From Pteria penguin (taxonomy: Eukaryota; Mollusca; Bivalvia; Pterioida; Pteriidae): 64,000 nt of DNA. The DNA lies in contig CM068583.1 of NCBI GenBank assembly GCA_035048485.1, positions 22,853,341 to 22,917,340 of the forward strand, given 5' to 3'. Numbering within the stretch: the first letter of the stretch is position 1; every line of letters begins with the position of its first letter. Of this stretch, positions 37,901-43,197 are shown in pieces. Below the pieces are notes generated by a model that saw nothing but the letters and a program-made list of their open reading frames with translations, was not told where the DNA came from and made no database searches. A program made the position numbers and the translations under genes.

Positions 37901-38908
37901 CGCCACATACACCTATACTTGTTTTCAGTAGTTCGGTACTGACACCAAATACATAATTTAAAATTCTGTTTTTAAATATCTAAAGAATATCTCACTCTGT
38001 ATAGTTCTGTGCTTGGGTTAGACTCTTCACATTAAGACAATGTGGTAACTAGATTGCTGTACAAATACTTTAGACTCCACAGATCCTGTCTTGTGCATCA
38101 TGGAAAAGACATTTCGTGAAATAAATAAATACAAATGTGCATCTTCTTATAGTTCATAAATGTGAATTTCCCTGAAACAATGAATATTTATACATGGATA
38201 GAATCTATGATTATGCGAAACATTAATATTGAGATTTGCATGATATACAGGTATAAATAATCAATGATATTTATAACAGAATGAGAATTATGACGGGGCA
38301 TTTTAATGTCCTTGGCCTTGCTTCCTTTGACTGTGATTCAGAAGTCATACAGATCAATGACATTAGCTTGTCTCTGACGGACAAAGCACAGCACTTGATG
38401 TTGCATTGCATATGTGAATCGTAAAATTTATTACATGATTTTTTTGTGTTTTTATATATTGATGACCTCTTAATACGAATTGTCTTTTGTTTTCTAGTCA
38501 TTTTAGGGAGAATTATTCATAGAATTTAAAATCTATTCCTATTTCGTTTACAGTGAGTTGAAAAGTCAGTCACATCACTTGTTCACTGTACCAAATGAGT
38601 ATCCTATCACTTCAATTGACTGTCAAAAATCGGTGCAGTAATTGTTGCATAGTCGAACAGTTTTGTGACATCTTTGTATATTAATTCATCCGCGTTATTT
38701 GGTATTTTGGCATCATCTATTTTTATTCCCCCGTCGAGGGTATTCGTGTTTCACAAACACATGTTGGTTGTTGTTTTTTTTCTGTATAGATGGTATAATT
38801 ATATTTGTTTTCATTTTTTCTCGTTTTAGAGCAAATCTCAAGAAGGAAATGGGAAAGTATGAAGTGTATCAAGAAGACGATGGCAAAAAGCAAGATATCA
38901 AGATGTAA
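14705..38908 (+). CDS. Multi-exon gene: chimeric F5/8C-EGF-LamG-mucin-VWDE-like single-pass membrane protein
   Basis: Joined exons: 14705-14798, 16268-16381, 19592-19803, 20551-20695, 20883-20984, 22169-22816, 23114-23869, 24643-24687, 26072-26752, 26950-27042, 27157-27539, 27773-27859, 28066-28257, 28581-28811, 29211-29287, 29795-29858, 30018-30311, 31180-31282, 31954-32053, 32284-32441, 32914-33038, 33927-34073, 35032-35215, 35513-35724, 36051-36281, 37477-37591, 37747-37897, 38830-38908 (5,823 nt, 1,940 aa). All phases agree and no internal stop occurs. Domains: signal peptide 1-25, F5/8C 33-185, EGF 191-219, LamG-like 223-438, 478-690 and 706-932, Thr/Pro linkers, VWDE-like N-terminal region 1020-1261, vWD 1273-1474, EGF 1666-1692, beta-rich domain 1693-1826, Cys-rich 1827-1864, TM about 1886-1909, tail to 1940. 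It is probably a cell-surface adhesion or recognition protein; the ligand is unknown. VWDE homologues carry the vWD-EGF part; the discoidin-LamG front end looks like an added module. Function is inferred from domains only. Confidence 0.85.
14935..15020 (+). repeat. (CA)n then (TA)n microsatellite in intron 1
   Basis: About 64 bp of CA followed by about 18 bp of TA. Confidence 0.95.
15253..15500 (+). mobile_element. SINE family A in intron 1
   Basis: Head gccggcgtggcctagtgata, B box ggttcgagtcc, body with a 35-40 bp deletion relative to 6603-6886, tail (AATC)n. Same strand as the host gene. Confidence 0.9.
16060..16145 (-). mobile_element. SINE family A head fragment in intron 1
   Basis: On the minus strand: cgcgggttcgagtcccgctg, then tgtcctgtcgtttggatgag, i.e. 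B box and proximal body only. Confidence 0.6.
16268..16381 (+). CDS. Exon 2: N-terminal part of F5/8C (discoidin) domain
   Basis: Residues 32-69. The acceptor is tttgcag and the donor G/gtaagt, both strong; the exon is phase 1-1. The peptide CLTPLGMQDNSITDSQLAVS fits the opening signature of coagulation factor 5/8 type C domains (C-x-PLGM-x-D-x-x-I-x-D-x-Q-x-x-x-S). The first cysteine is expected to pair with C185 at the end of exon 4. Confidence 0.85.
17329..18450. mobile_element. Non-autonomous Tc1/mariner-pogo-like DNA transposon in intron 2
   Basis: Inverted ends: left gtgatgctccgttaatccgg and (reverse complement of right) cagtgatgctcggtttatcc. Subterminal aatccgg/ttccggac motifs repeat several times inside both ends. 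Flanked on both sides by TA runs, consistent with TA target duplication. About 1.1 kb, with no transposase frame. The ends resemble Tigger/pogo-type termini as I recall them. Confidence 0.75.
18451..18507 (+). repeat. (TA)n microsatellite
   Basis: 57 bp of TA directly abutting the right end of the transposon. A shorter TA run sits at the left end, so insertion into a TA tract is likely. Confidence 0.95.
18549..18612 (+). repeat. Dispersed repeat with GGCACCTGGTCTCACC core (intron 2)
   Basis: gcgggtgtgactagcgaaac, then acgctcacttctcccgggca, then cctggtctcacctctg. Same order of blocks as 19347-19415. Confidence 0.65.
19347..19415 (+). repeat. Dispersed repeat with GAGCACTTGGTCTCACC core (intron 2)
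   Basis: cgacgggtgtttcaggcaac, then ggggacgctcacttacttct, then accgagcacttggtctcacc. Diverged second copy 177 bp before exon 3. Confidence 0.6.
19592..19803 (+). CDS. Exon 3: core of F5/8C domain
   Basis: Residues 70-140, acceptor aaattag, donor ACA/gtgggt, phase 1 to 0. It contains the W-x-P...DPWYKITL segment and GGFLFQHPAQ, which match the buried tryptophan and the beta strand (W-x-x-V-D-L, I-x-x-V-x-x-Q) of discoidin domains. An extra cysteine lies in the GAWCPA segment. The exon could be read a few bases longer, but the phase of exon 4 fixes this donor. Confidence 0.85.
20551..20695 (+). CDS. Exon 4: C-terminal part of F5/8C domain
   Basis: Residues 141-188 (last codon split), acceptor tttcttgtag, donor AAAAG/gtaaag, phase 0 to 1. 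VTAVRISPRTF and ACIRFELLGC correspond to the typical discoidin ending (A-x-x-V-R-I-x-P ... R-x-E-L-x-G-C). The final cysteine closes the domain. Confidence 0.88.
20883..20984 (+). CDS. Exon 5: EGF-like domain
   Basis: Residues 189-222, a 102-bp phase 1-1 exon. Six cysteines in EGF spacing: C-x4-C-x5-C-x5-C-x-C-x8-C, with the common FCQNGGQC start and a YYGDRC end. No calcium-binding signature is evident. One-exon phase 1-1 EGF modules are classic units of exon shuffling. The acceptor tttttag and donor CAAG/gtattt are acceptable. Confidence 0.88.
22169..22816 (+). CDS. Exon 6: laminin-G/concanavalin-like domain 1
   Basis: Residues 223-438, one 648-bp phase 1-1 exon. It has the layout shared with exons 7 and 9: two close cysteines (C-IRDINT-C), a GFTLTLNIKF strand, an ISSGG turn, a short YRNGKLNYYV strand, W near the middle, WHKIELSW, then a G-x-x-I-G strand near the end. 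This is the pattern of LamG/pentraxin-type jelly-roll domains. The sugar or protein ligand cannot be predicted. The donor CCTA/gtatgt was chosen because its phase matches exon 7. Confidence 0.82.
23114..23869 (+). CDS. Exon 7: Thr/Pro linker plus LamG-like domain 2
   Basis: Residues 439-690, a 756-bp phase 1-1 exon. Residues 439-476 are Thr/Pro/Ser-rich, probably O-glycosylated. From C478 a second LamG-like domain follows, with C-IQDMTK-C, GFTLSVEINL, FSSGGD, LYLWKGDLYC and W-HTYQVSW, parallel to exon 6. Acceptor gtttcag, donor CAAG/gtaaag. Confidence 0.85.
24421..24642 (+). repeat. 56-bp minisatellite (4 copies) ending at exon 8 acceptor
   Basis: Copies begin at 24421, 24477, 24533 and 24589 with ataacattagtgttggtata and end cttccttaattt. 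The last copy runs straight into the exon 8 acceptor ccttaatttcag, so the pyrimidine region of the splice site is itself repeat sequence. Confidence 0.92.
24643..24687 (+). CDS. Exon 8: 15-codon Thr/Ser/Pro mini-exon
   Basis: Residues 691-705, EYSTSPAPTTTDKST, phase 1-1, so skipping would preserve frame. Acceptor ccttaatttcag, donor CAACAG/gtatta. The composition fits the mucin-like linkers on either side. Both splice sites sit inside minisatellites (24421-24642 and 24679-25058). It may be an optional cassette; its use needs transcripts. Confidence 0.65.
24679..25058 (+). repeat. 38-bp minisatellite (10 copies) beginning in exon 8 and carrying its donor
   Basis: Copies start at 24679, 24717, 24755, 24793, 24831, 24869, 24907, 24945, 24983 and 25021. 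Each begins aatcaacaggtattacaaat, i.e. the last 9 coding bases of exon 8 plus its gt donor. Copies 4 and 5 have gc in place of gt. Any downstream donor would bring in the frame stop ATA-TAA of the repeat. Confidence 0.93.
26072..26752 (+). CDS. Exon 9: LamG-like domain 3
   Basis: Residues 706-932, a 681-bp phase 1-1 exon. A short Thr/Pro lead (PATTQPNGTP) is followed by a third LamG-like domain with C-LNSPEQ-C, GLTIKLVIKF, FTSGAN, QYGQLQFML, W and FHTIVLSW. It is more divergent than the first two; HxxCGCN near its end adds cysteines not seen in the others. Acceptor caatttcag, donor ACAG/gtatca. Confidence 0.82.
26950..27042 (+). CDS. Exon 10: short Thr/Pro linker
   Basis: Residues 933-963, a 93-bp phase 1-1 exon. 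The peptide begins GTTMSPTTKPKPTPMPTVSS and ends with a two-cysteine tail, EYCHSGYVCK. The acceptor (gataataaag) has a poor pyrimidine tract, so the left boundary is less certain; donor AAAG/gtatag. Confidence 0.65.
27157..27539 (+). CDS. Exon 11: (KPTT) mucin repeat and start of VWDE-like region
   Basis: Residues 964-1091. Residues about 970-1018 are built from repeated TTPKPTT units (repeat in DNA about 27176-27320), a likely O-glycosylated stalk. The rest (from TVPILVVGRTPTG) is beta-rich with three cysteines and opens the VWDE-like half. Acceptor ttctttcaag, donor AAAAAG/gtaaaa, phase 1 to 0. The KPTT repeat also gives Asn-rich and Trp/Cys-rich reading frames on both strands that are artefacts. 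Confidence 0.82.
27773..27859 (+). CDS. Exon 12: VWDE-like N-terminal beta region
   Basis: Residues 1092-1120, phase 0-0, 87 bp, acceptor ttattttcag, donor TTTCG/gtaata. The peptide starts LTCSVKAKFVTNTIWTLTYI. It is too short to assign alone; it is placed by splice signals and phase between exons 11 and 13. Confidence 0.75.
28066..28257 (+). CDS. Exon 13: VWDE-like N-terminal beta region, Cys cluster
   Basis: Residues 1121-1184, phase 0-0. Contains NMYCCTGCKGRCSVTITAYI, a four-cysteine cluster in a beta-rich context, before the vWD domain. Acceptor aatttatag, donor CCACAG/gtatga. Confidence 0.8.
28336..28457 (+). repeat. Dispersed repeat in intron 13
   Basis: ggttcacatatgctcttcaa, then ttttcactgattttgtatgt, then ggtttggatttatcc matches 4856-4978 with about 10-15 percent differences by eye. 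Confidence 0.65.
28581..28811 (+). CDS. Exon 14: beta domain preceding vWD
   Basis: Residues 1185-1261, 231 bp, phase 0-0. Starts VLVGWHGESQ and ends SSITATPVTYPIGHIS, with alternating hydrophobic strands. Acceptor tttcatccag, donor ATATCG/gtaaac. A (ACT)n tract begins about 16 bases into the following intron. Confidence 0.82.
28828..28966 (+). repeat. (ACT)n/(AAT)n microsatellite just after exon 14 donor
   Basis: A CTA/ACT tract begins about 16 bases after the donor at 28812, followed by (AAT)n. Read-through gives a Tyr-rich frame that is not coding. Confidence 0.93.
29211..29287 (+). CDS. Exon 15: start of vWD domain
   Basis: Residues 1262-1287 (last split). GYCSSLNDPHITTFDGV is the hallmark opening of von Willebrand factor type D domains (C-x-x-x-x-D-P-H-x-x-T-F-D-G). 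Donor GGAGT/gtgagt, phase 0 to 2. Confidence 0.88.
29608..29698 (+). mobile_element. SINE family A 3' fragment in intron 15
   Basis: atgcaatgcatcgggcagat, then cgtcaccatatacgtgcaat, then an (AATC)n-like tail: the distal third of family A only. Confidence 0.75.
29795..29858 (+). CDS. Exon 16: vWD domain continuation
   Basis: Residues 1287-1308, 64 bp, phase 2 to 0. RYDNFNEGAFVLYKHKHLPF continues the vWD pattern (Y-x-x-x-x-x-G-x-F-x-L-Y). Acceptor tttctttacag, donor TTTGAG/gtaaag. Confidence 0.87.
30018..30311 (+). CDS. Exon 17: vWD core with His-rich insertion; GC donor
   Basis: Residues 1309-1406, 294 bp. Continues with VHAYYRKCS, then ATCNCAAAVKSGDDVIVFSG, a typical vWD strand pair (C-N-C-A-x-A-V...V). 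At residues 1361-1374 lies HGHDHGHHHGHDHH, 9 His in 14 residues, probably a surface loop able to bind metal ions. The exon ends at GAG/gcaaga, a GC donor close to the AG/GCAAGT consensus. Reading on would add about 20 residues to a weaker GT donor in the same phase at 30369. The GC choice gives the expected vWD strand order. Confidence 0.83.
30805..31045 (+). mobile_element. Old degenerate SINE family A copy in intron 17
   Basis: Recognisable blocks in order: tcctgtcttacgaatgatac, ccctcattgactcagatggt, gggcagatgtcgtcaccatg and aaaacaagaatcaatca. Heavily diverged. Confidence 0.55.
31180..31282 (+). CDS. Exon 18: vWD domain strands
   Basis: Residues 1407-1441, phase 0 to 1. VFLPTGTNVIVQASSRTFIN, then IYVKPSSMDYNNVEG, fits the vWD segment (V-x-L-P-S-G-x-x-V ... 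Y-x-x-V-x-G) just before the GLCGNFNG motif. Acceptor cctattacag, donor TGAAG/gtatct. Confidence 0.87.
31414..31564. mobile_element. 151-bp palindromic MITE in intron 18
   Basis: Terminal inverted repeats of 40 nt, left 31414-31453 (attttagagggtatctgacg...) and right 31525-31564, with one mismatch, around a 71-nt centre. Arms include a TGACGTCA palindrome. No coding capacity. The near-identity of the arms suggests recent insertion or ongoing gene conversion. The superfamily is not assigned. Confidence 0.85.
31954..32053 (+). CDS. Exon 19: vWD GLCGNFNG motif
   Basis: Residues 1441-1474. GLCGNFNGHKNDDIAGYG is the most conserved vWD motif; in vWD families this loop and its acidic residues bind calcium. 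The exon ends with FCMHWR. Acceptor ttgatatag, donor TGGAG/gtaaaa, phase 1 to 2. Confidence 0.9.
32284..32441 (+). CDS. Exon 20: post-vWD cysteine-containing segment
   Basis: Residues 1475-1527, phase 2 to 1. GYKSLILHRPSGTIFHGVAA, then TYCSCVDKRATYCIRSLGSV with four cysteines to RCVDL. A similar segment follows the vWD domain in VWDE-type proteins, as I recall. Acceptor ccaaaacag, donor CTTAA/gtaagt. Confidence 0.8.
32553..32832 (-). mobile_element. Degenerate SINE (family A-like) in intron 20
   Basis: Minus strand: head aggtatagctcagtgggtga, B-box region gggttcgactccag, then ggatgag-like and aggtcatggtaggagtggca, body end near 32560. The tRNA head differs from the other copies, so this may be a separate subfamily. 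Confidence 0.6.
32914..33038 (+). CDS. Exon 21: linker with furin-type site
   Basis: Residues 1527-1568, phase 1 to 0. Contains TSGRHKRAVGLGLPE; RHKR (residues 1547-1550) matches the R-x-K/R-R proprotein convertase consensus in a Cys-free linker between the vWD region and the membrane-proximal part. Acceptor atgatttcag, donor CAGAG/gtaagc. Confidence 0.82.
33528..33601. repeat. C/A homopolymer and (CAAA)n tract in intron 21
   Basis: Runs of C, then A, then AAAC/CAAA units. Low complexity, likely prone to assembly error. Confidence 0.85.
33927..34073 (+). CDS. Exon 22: Cys-containing helical segment
   Basis: Residues 1569-1617, phase 0-0. DAGDPTTFDDLKNYCKEYID, then SCHQVLN and NCARDMN. Three cysteines in a mostly helical stretch, a feature I associate with VWDE-like proteins before their EGF domains. 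Acceptor gatcttag, donor GAAC/gtaagg. Confidence 0.82.
34311..34592 (+). mobile_element. SINE family A in intron 22
   Basis: Head gccggtgtggcctagtggat, B box ggttcgactcc, full body, tail (AATC)n. The head has a slightly different tRNA sequence (tggataaggtgctcggc). Confidence 0.88.
35032..35215 (+). CDS. Exon 23: helical segment and first half of EGF 2
   Basis: Residues 1618-1678, phase 0 to 1. Begins ETNDSVWAQDSVKDIIAECL and ends LCDQDCGANGHCEQ, the first half of an EGF domain split by a phase-1 intron. Acceptor tacatccatag, donor ACAAG/gtacat. Confidence 0.85.
35513..35724 (+). CDS. Exon 24: second half of EGF 2 and start of beta domain
   Basis: Residues 1679-1749, phase 1 to 0. GICQCNVGYTGDLC completes EGF 2 (C1666-C1692). 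Then CDTCGCDTQKTDDCSTVVIY and YGSNFVDSDTLSCHIRYVT, resembling an IPT/TIG-like strand (G-x-N-F ... L-x-C). Acceptor gcattag, donor TTACC/gtaagt. Confidence 0.86.
36051..36281 (+). CDS. Exon 25: beta domain (IPT/TIG-like) with YDSRCYEC
   Basis: Residues 1750-1826, phase 0-0. VTCELEEGRSGALVRVSNDG, then VYDSRCYECVLSND, reads as the end of an Ig-like/IPT fold (V-x-C ... V-x-V-S-N-D-G) followed by a membrane-proximal Cys motif. Acceptor gtaatag, donor AGCGA/gtaagt. Confidence 0.84.
36465..37175. repeat. 0.7-kb imperfect foldback (long inverted repeat) in intron 25
   Basis: The left arm (from cggagattctctgcc at 36471) is the imperfect reverse complement of the right arm (ending gcagagaatctcgg at 37170). 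Matching landmarks: tttctcccacctttgatat with atatcaaaagtgggagaag; ataatccaatt with aattggattat; ctgccgtttta with taaaacggcag; tatgacgtcagatct near 36747 with agatctgacgtcata near 36860. The arms are about 350 bp and meet near 36810-36820. It is probably a foldback or MITE-type element. It lies wholly in the intron between 36281 and 37477. Confidence 0.85.
37477..37591 (+). CDS. Exon 26: membrane-proximal Cys-rich knot
   Basis: Residues 1827-1865 (split). DNVCIINGECHTSNEV, then NDNCRICEPSTEPFKWTI: C-x4-C ... C-x-x-C-x-P-x6-W, a pattern I recall near the C-terminus of VWDE-like invertebrate proteins. Acceptor ttttcctag, donor GCAG/gtaagt, phase 0 to 1. Confidence 0.85.
37747..37897 (+). CDS. 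Exon 27: transmembrane helix
   Basis: Residues 1865-1915. After DDKK comes about 24 uncharged residues, VIVTVLAVACAVLALFLVIA and LFCAC, followed by KQRER: one type I membrane span (37809-37883) with basic stop-transfer residues. Juxtamembrane cysteines could be palmitoylated. Acceptor ctttttcag, donor GAAAG/gtacgc, phase 1 to 2. Confidence 0.9.
38554..38641 (+). CDS. Exon 28a: alternative cytoplasmic tail (proximal last coding exon)
   Basis: An acceptor tatttcgtttacag precedes a frame in the same phase as exon 28b. It encodes S-ELKSQSHHLFTVPNEYP, then ITSIDCQKSVQ and TAA, 28 residues unrelated to tail 28b. No AATAAA lies between it and 28b, so use of this acceptor would probably give one long terminal exon in which 28b becomes 3' UTR. 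An open run of 28 codons alone is weak evidence; phase match and acceptor strength make it credible. Confidence 0.5.
38830..38908 (+). CDS. Exon 28b: cytoplasmic tail, distal last coding exon
   Basis: Residues 1915-1940, R-ANLKKEMGKYEVYQEDD, then GKKQDIKM and TAA. A long pyrimidine tract precedes the acceptor ttttctcgttttag. Two tyrosines in an acidic context (YEVYQEDD) are potential phosphorylation sites. The tail is followed by a 3' UTR with AATAAA at 39039 and 39223. I take this as the default terminus because of the strong acceptor and the nearby poly(A) signals. Confidence 0.75.
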
Positions 38909-39245
38909 TCTCAGACGATAATTGGAATAACATGTATTTATTTCAAAGTTCTTGACATATTTATATAATATGTGATATATGACAACTATTTGTACATTCA
39001 ATCAGAATACAACGATGCAATTATATGTAAATACTTTTAATAAACATTTGCCAAAAAATTGATATCCAATGTATAATTTAAAAATAAATGTGTAGTGGTT
39101 TAATTTATACTGAAAACGTTTTAATGCAATGTTTAAAATGTCTTTTACTGTTGTTGATATGATCATATCATTGTCTAAACTATTTTGTTTTACATATATA
39201 TTGAAATTTGTTTTGTTACTGCAATAAATGTATGTATTTGCGTAT
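38909..39245 (+). other. Probable 3' UTR of the membrane-protein gene
   Basis: AT-rich non-coding sequence directly after the TAA of exon 28b. It holds several AATAAA hexamers, the last at 39223-39228 followed by T/TG-rich sequence, which suggests cleavage near 39240-39250. Confidence 0.55.
39223..39228 (+). promoter_or_regulatory. Poly(A) signal AATAAA
   Basis: Canonical hexamer about 315 bases after the stop codon, with a T-rich stretch starting about 39260. An earlier hexamer at 39039-39044 could be used as well. Confidence 0.5.
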
Positions 39246-40428
39246 ACATCAAAACACTGTTTTTTTTTTCTTTCTTTCTTTCTTGTACTATTTATTGATC
39301 AAAAGCTATACAGCTTATAGATATCTATACATTATAAATAATTAATAAATATATAATACAGGGTCAAGTATAAAAAGAAGGAATATATTAAAGTTGTTAT
39401 ACAATCAACAAATATATAATACAAGGTCAAAGTATAAAAAAAGGAATACATGTATATTAGGTGTTAACAAGTTTAAACTATGAATAATGAATAAAGATAT
39501 TCACAAAACTGCTAAAGAGTACCGTCATAGTAAACAATAATACAAGCTATATGGTTTGTTACTGACCTACAATGGAACGATAGTGGGTTAGTAAAATTCA
39601 TCCTTCTATGGTTCTATAGTAGGTCAGTGACAAAACATAGAAGGAATTTATCGCAGAGAGGACCTTTTTATCTTGACTAATATGAGGTTCTAACATTATA
39701 TTTTAGCCCTGATATAGCTGTTAACAAGCTAAAACCATGCTGTGTAACACAGTTTCAATTTCAAATCGTGATTTTCCATCAAGTGCTAGAGTAATCGCCA
39801 CTAAATACACCTACACCTATACATATAATCACACTCACAGATACAAAGTGATGAGGGTTTGAAGAATTTATGATACGATACCCAAATGGAGAAGAATTGG
39901 CGACTTTCCCAATTTTCATTGTCATGAAAGAAAGAAAAATTACTGCTTCAGCCATATGACAGAATTCACCATGGAAATTTACGGTATATAGTGTAATGAT
40001 TTGACAAAAAATCCCTCAAAATATTCGATTATAGTGCAGTTACGATACCGACTTAGGACAGTCATTTGATATGACAAAAGTCAATTTGTGTGGTAAACCG
40101 GTTTACAGGCCCACCATCCCACTCACCGCAACAACAGAATAATCAAAGAACACACAGTTGAAAATATAAATATTCCTCAATACAGAGACCAACGGTTAAC
40201 AAGTGTCTCACGTTGAGAGGTCATAAAAATGTATAAACACGTAAGGTAATGCAGAAAACATCATGCTTTTAAAACTATATTAAGCAACACCAAATGAGTG
40301 CTCTGTCGGTCTGGAGGTCCAAACCGGTCGTTAGCGTTCAACGTTCAAGTAAAAGTTTGTATAAGGCTGTAGAGGGGACTAATACAAGACTTATAGTCCT
40401 TTTGATGATTTCCAGCGAAGGCGTTTAT
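39246..40428. other. Intergenic; one dispersed repeat at 40018-40220
   Basis: tgcagttacgataccgactt, then aggcccaccatcccactcac, then aatcaaagaacacacagttg matches blocks near 9612 and 11860-11990. No gene seen. Confidence 0.4.
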
Positions 40429-40840
40429 TTATTTTCGAACCCAACGAAATAAAGTTGTCGGAACCTTTGACCCTTCTAAGTTTCTATAAAAAATCACCGT
40501 AGAAATTGCGATGGGAAATTCTATTGAATGCATATTGTTGAAAAATGATATTTGCGAATTTAGATAGAATTTCTGAAACGATCTAACGAATTTGCCTGGT
40601 TTTTGAGTTTTTGATACCTGTAACTCTGAGTTAAAAATTTCAAAGTCCAAAACATCAGTGCAGCCCCTTGCAGATCGAACTAATTGAGATGTATATATGT
40701 CATATGATGAGAGTCTAGGGATATCACCATCCAAATAAGGGGAATTTACACTATAAAATCCAAAATCGTCACATTTATCTCAAGTTCCAACCACATTCAT
40801 GGAAAACTGATATGTACATTTGCTGATTTTAATATAGTCT
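40429..40840 (-). pseudogene. C-terminal fragment of a reverse-transcriptase-type retroelement ORF
   Basis: Minus strand reads DDFGFYSVNSPYLDGDIPRL, then SSYDIYTSQLVRSARGCTDV, then SKTQKPGKFVRSFQKFY. The SYG-x-Y-x-SQLVR-x-AR-x-C-x-DV pattern is one I recall from the end of invertebrate RT ORFs, probably the same kind as the relic at 3888-4795. The upstream RT core is absent. Confidence 0.55.
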
Positions 40841-42588
40841 TCTTTATTTAGGGTTTCTTCTAACACATGTGCATTTAATTTTCCATTCAGTATTAGAACA
40901 TACTGTATACTTCAATTTACCGCTGTCTCTCTTCTTTTTCATGGCCTCGTGCACACCCGGTCCTTTACCAAAAGCTCTATCATTGTTTTGTTACCCATCA
41001 TTGAACTTTCAAGTAATCTACCAATTGTGTAGATTGTTGGGCTTCCATACATTGACATATATTTCCAATTTGCATATAAAACGTTAAAATAAATTAAATT
41101 ATTTTACTATTCTCGGCACCATATGGTCTTTTGTATACTATACTGACATAAAATGTGACGTGACTAAAATAAAAAATGAATTTTTATTTCGTATCATTTT
41201 GACAACATGGCCTAATGCAATCTAGACAACTTGATTTAGCTATCTGTGATGTTTTAAATTGTAAAGTCTGATCCGATCTTCAGTAATTCTCTGAAGGAAG
41301 GAATAATGTATTTCAATAACAAGTAATACAATTGATACTTTTGAAATGTCTTTTCAAAACCCATTTCTGTTTTTTTGTGTTGTTACCTAGTGACTGCTTA
41401 CTCTGAATCAGATATTACTTCTCGTAATACGTCACGGTTTGCATTTAAAAGTCACCTACCAAATTCCTTGTTCTCGATGTGGGTGCTTGTTGTGGGCAAC
41501 TTACGTCATAATCATATGACGTCATAACAATCACAAAGTGCGCGTGCTTGATGACGTTATTGTAGTTGCGATATTCCGTATTGTAGTGCAAATTACTCCA
41601 CGTCAAGTTACATTAACTGTTTTGTAGAAAATGAAAATATATCCTGTGAAGAAGGCTAACACTAAGAGTTAAAATCATTTCAGATGAATATTAAAAGTTT
41701 GATTCCTAAATTTGTTAGGTACAGTTTGTGTGTGAATTTCAAAGTGACTATTTCTATTTTCTATTTTAACTGGACGACACCCATGAACTTAACAAGTTGG
41801 ACAACACTATTCTGTCATCTTAAGCAGGAAAAAAGTTTGAGCAATAGAAAACAATATGTTAATATTTTGTGTAATGATAGAAATATTAATATAGACGTTC
41901 TTATGTTCTAGTATCAATTTATTTTTCTATGCCGCTTACTTTTTTCAAAGTGGCGATATCCGTCAGGCATGGTCCGACATGAAACTAGAATATTTATATA
42001 TTAGATAGATATTACATTACCATCGTACCTGGTGCTATCTATGTACAAAATCAGGTGCCCATTCACCTGTCTAGAACAACGACTATGTTATGACTACAGG
42101 TTGAATGTTAGTGGTGCATTAAAAGTTCAGACATCAACATTGCTCGCTGAATTACATCGTTGTGTTGCACTGTGATGTCAACTATTTGTATTTTCGTCGT
42201 AGCAGTCAAAATAATATCGCTGACAAAAAGGAAGAAAATATTTGTGACCAAGGCCAACAAGAAAATAGATAAATTGTTCTATAAGCGTTACAAGCTAATT
42301 TGTTCTTCTTATGTCCAAATCTCATCCAAAATAGGAAATATAAAAATATACATTTAGAAGGGACACAATATATTTTCTTCAAATACCAGATTTAATTGTC
42401 TTGGATATAATCAAAATAAAACAAAATATAAACCGTACACTAGAAAAGATCCTTGAGAAACTCCCTTAATATATCTTTTCACATGTTTGAGATTCATCCA
42501 TCATGAAATAGTTCATTTAAAAGACCATTGATATGTGTAGCAATGATACACACGAAGATAATAGAAATCTATGTTCTAAACAATAAAG
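40841..42588. other. AT-rich sequence without recognised feature
   Basis: Short frames (40869-41087, 41684-41911, 42160-42357) show no known motif. Two tgacgtcat-type motifs occur near 41500-41560. Confidence 0.4.
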
Positions 42589-42859
42589 CTGGCGTGACCT
42601 AGTGGTATCGCTCTCGCCTCCTGATCAGGAAGCCGGGGTTCGAGTCCCGCTCGGGTCGTGCCGGTATCCTGTCTTTCGGATGAGACATTAAAAACCGAGG
42701 CCCCGTGTCGTGGTATGTATGTCACGTTAAAGATCCCTCACTGCTTCGGGTGGGTCCGTTGCAAAGGTCAAAATTTGTATGCCCTGCATCAGGCAGATGC
42801 CGTCACCATATACGTGAAATATTCGTGGTGTGACGTTAAACAAACATCAATCAATCAAT
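42589..42859 (+). mobile_element. SINE family A
   Basis: Head gctggcgtgacctagtggta, B box ggttcgagtcc, full body and (AATC)n tail. Little diverged from 6603-6886. Confidence 0.9.
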
Positions 42860-43197
42860 TCTAACCAATAGCAGAAACGCATGTGAGCATGGTATTCAAC
42901 TTGATTCATCAAAAGTTTGATGACATTCCCATTTACATTTCATTGCATATTGAGAGTTGAATATAGTGGAAGGAACCTATGACACTGCGGTACAAGACGT
43001 AGGATTTAATTTGTATAAACAACGCATAATATAGTTTGTTTTAAAAACACTACCTTAGTTCATAGCAATGGAAAACAGTAAGAATAATATGAACACGTGA
43101 AGTGTTACAACCTACTGAATAAAGAGGATTACTATGTGTAAATATAATATTTATGCATGAACTAATGTAAGGTATTCATTGTAAAGTTTTCACATAA

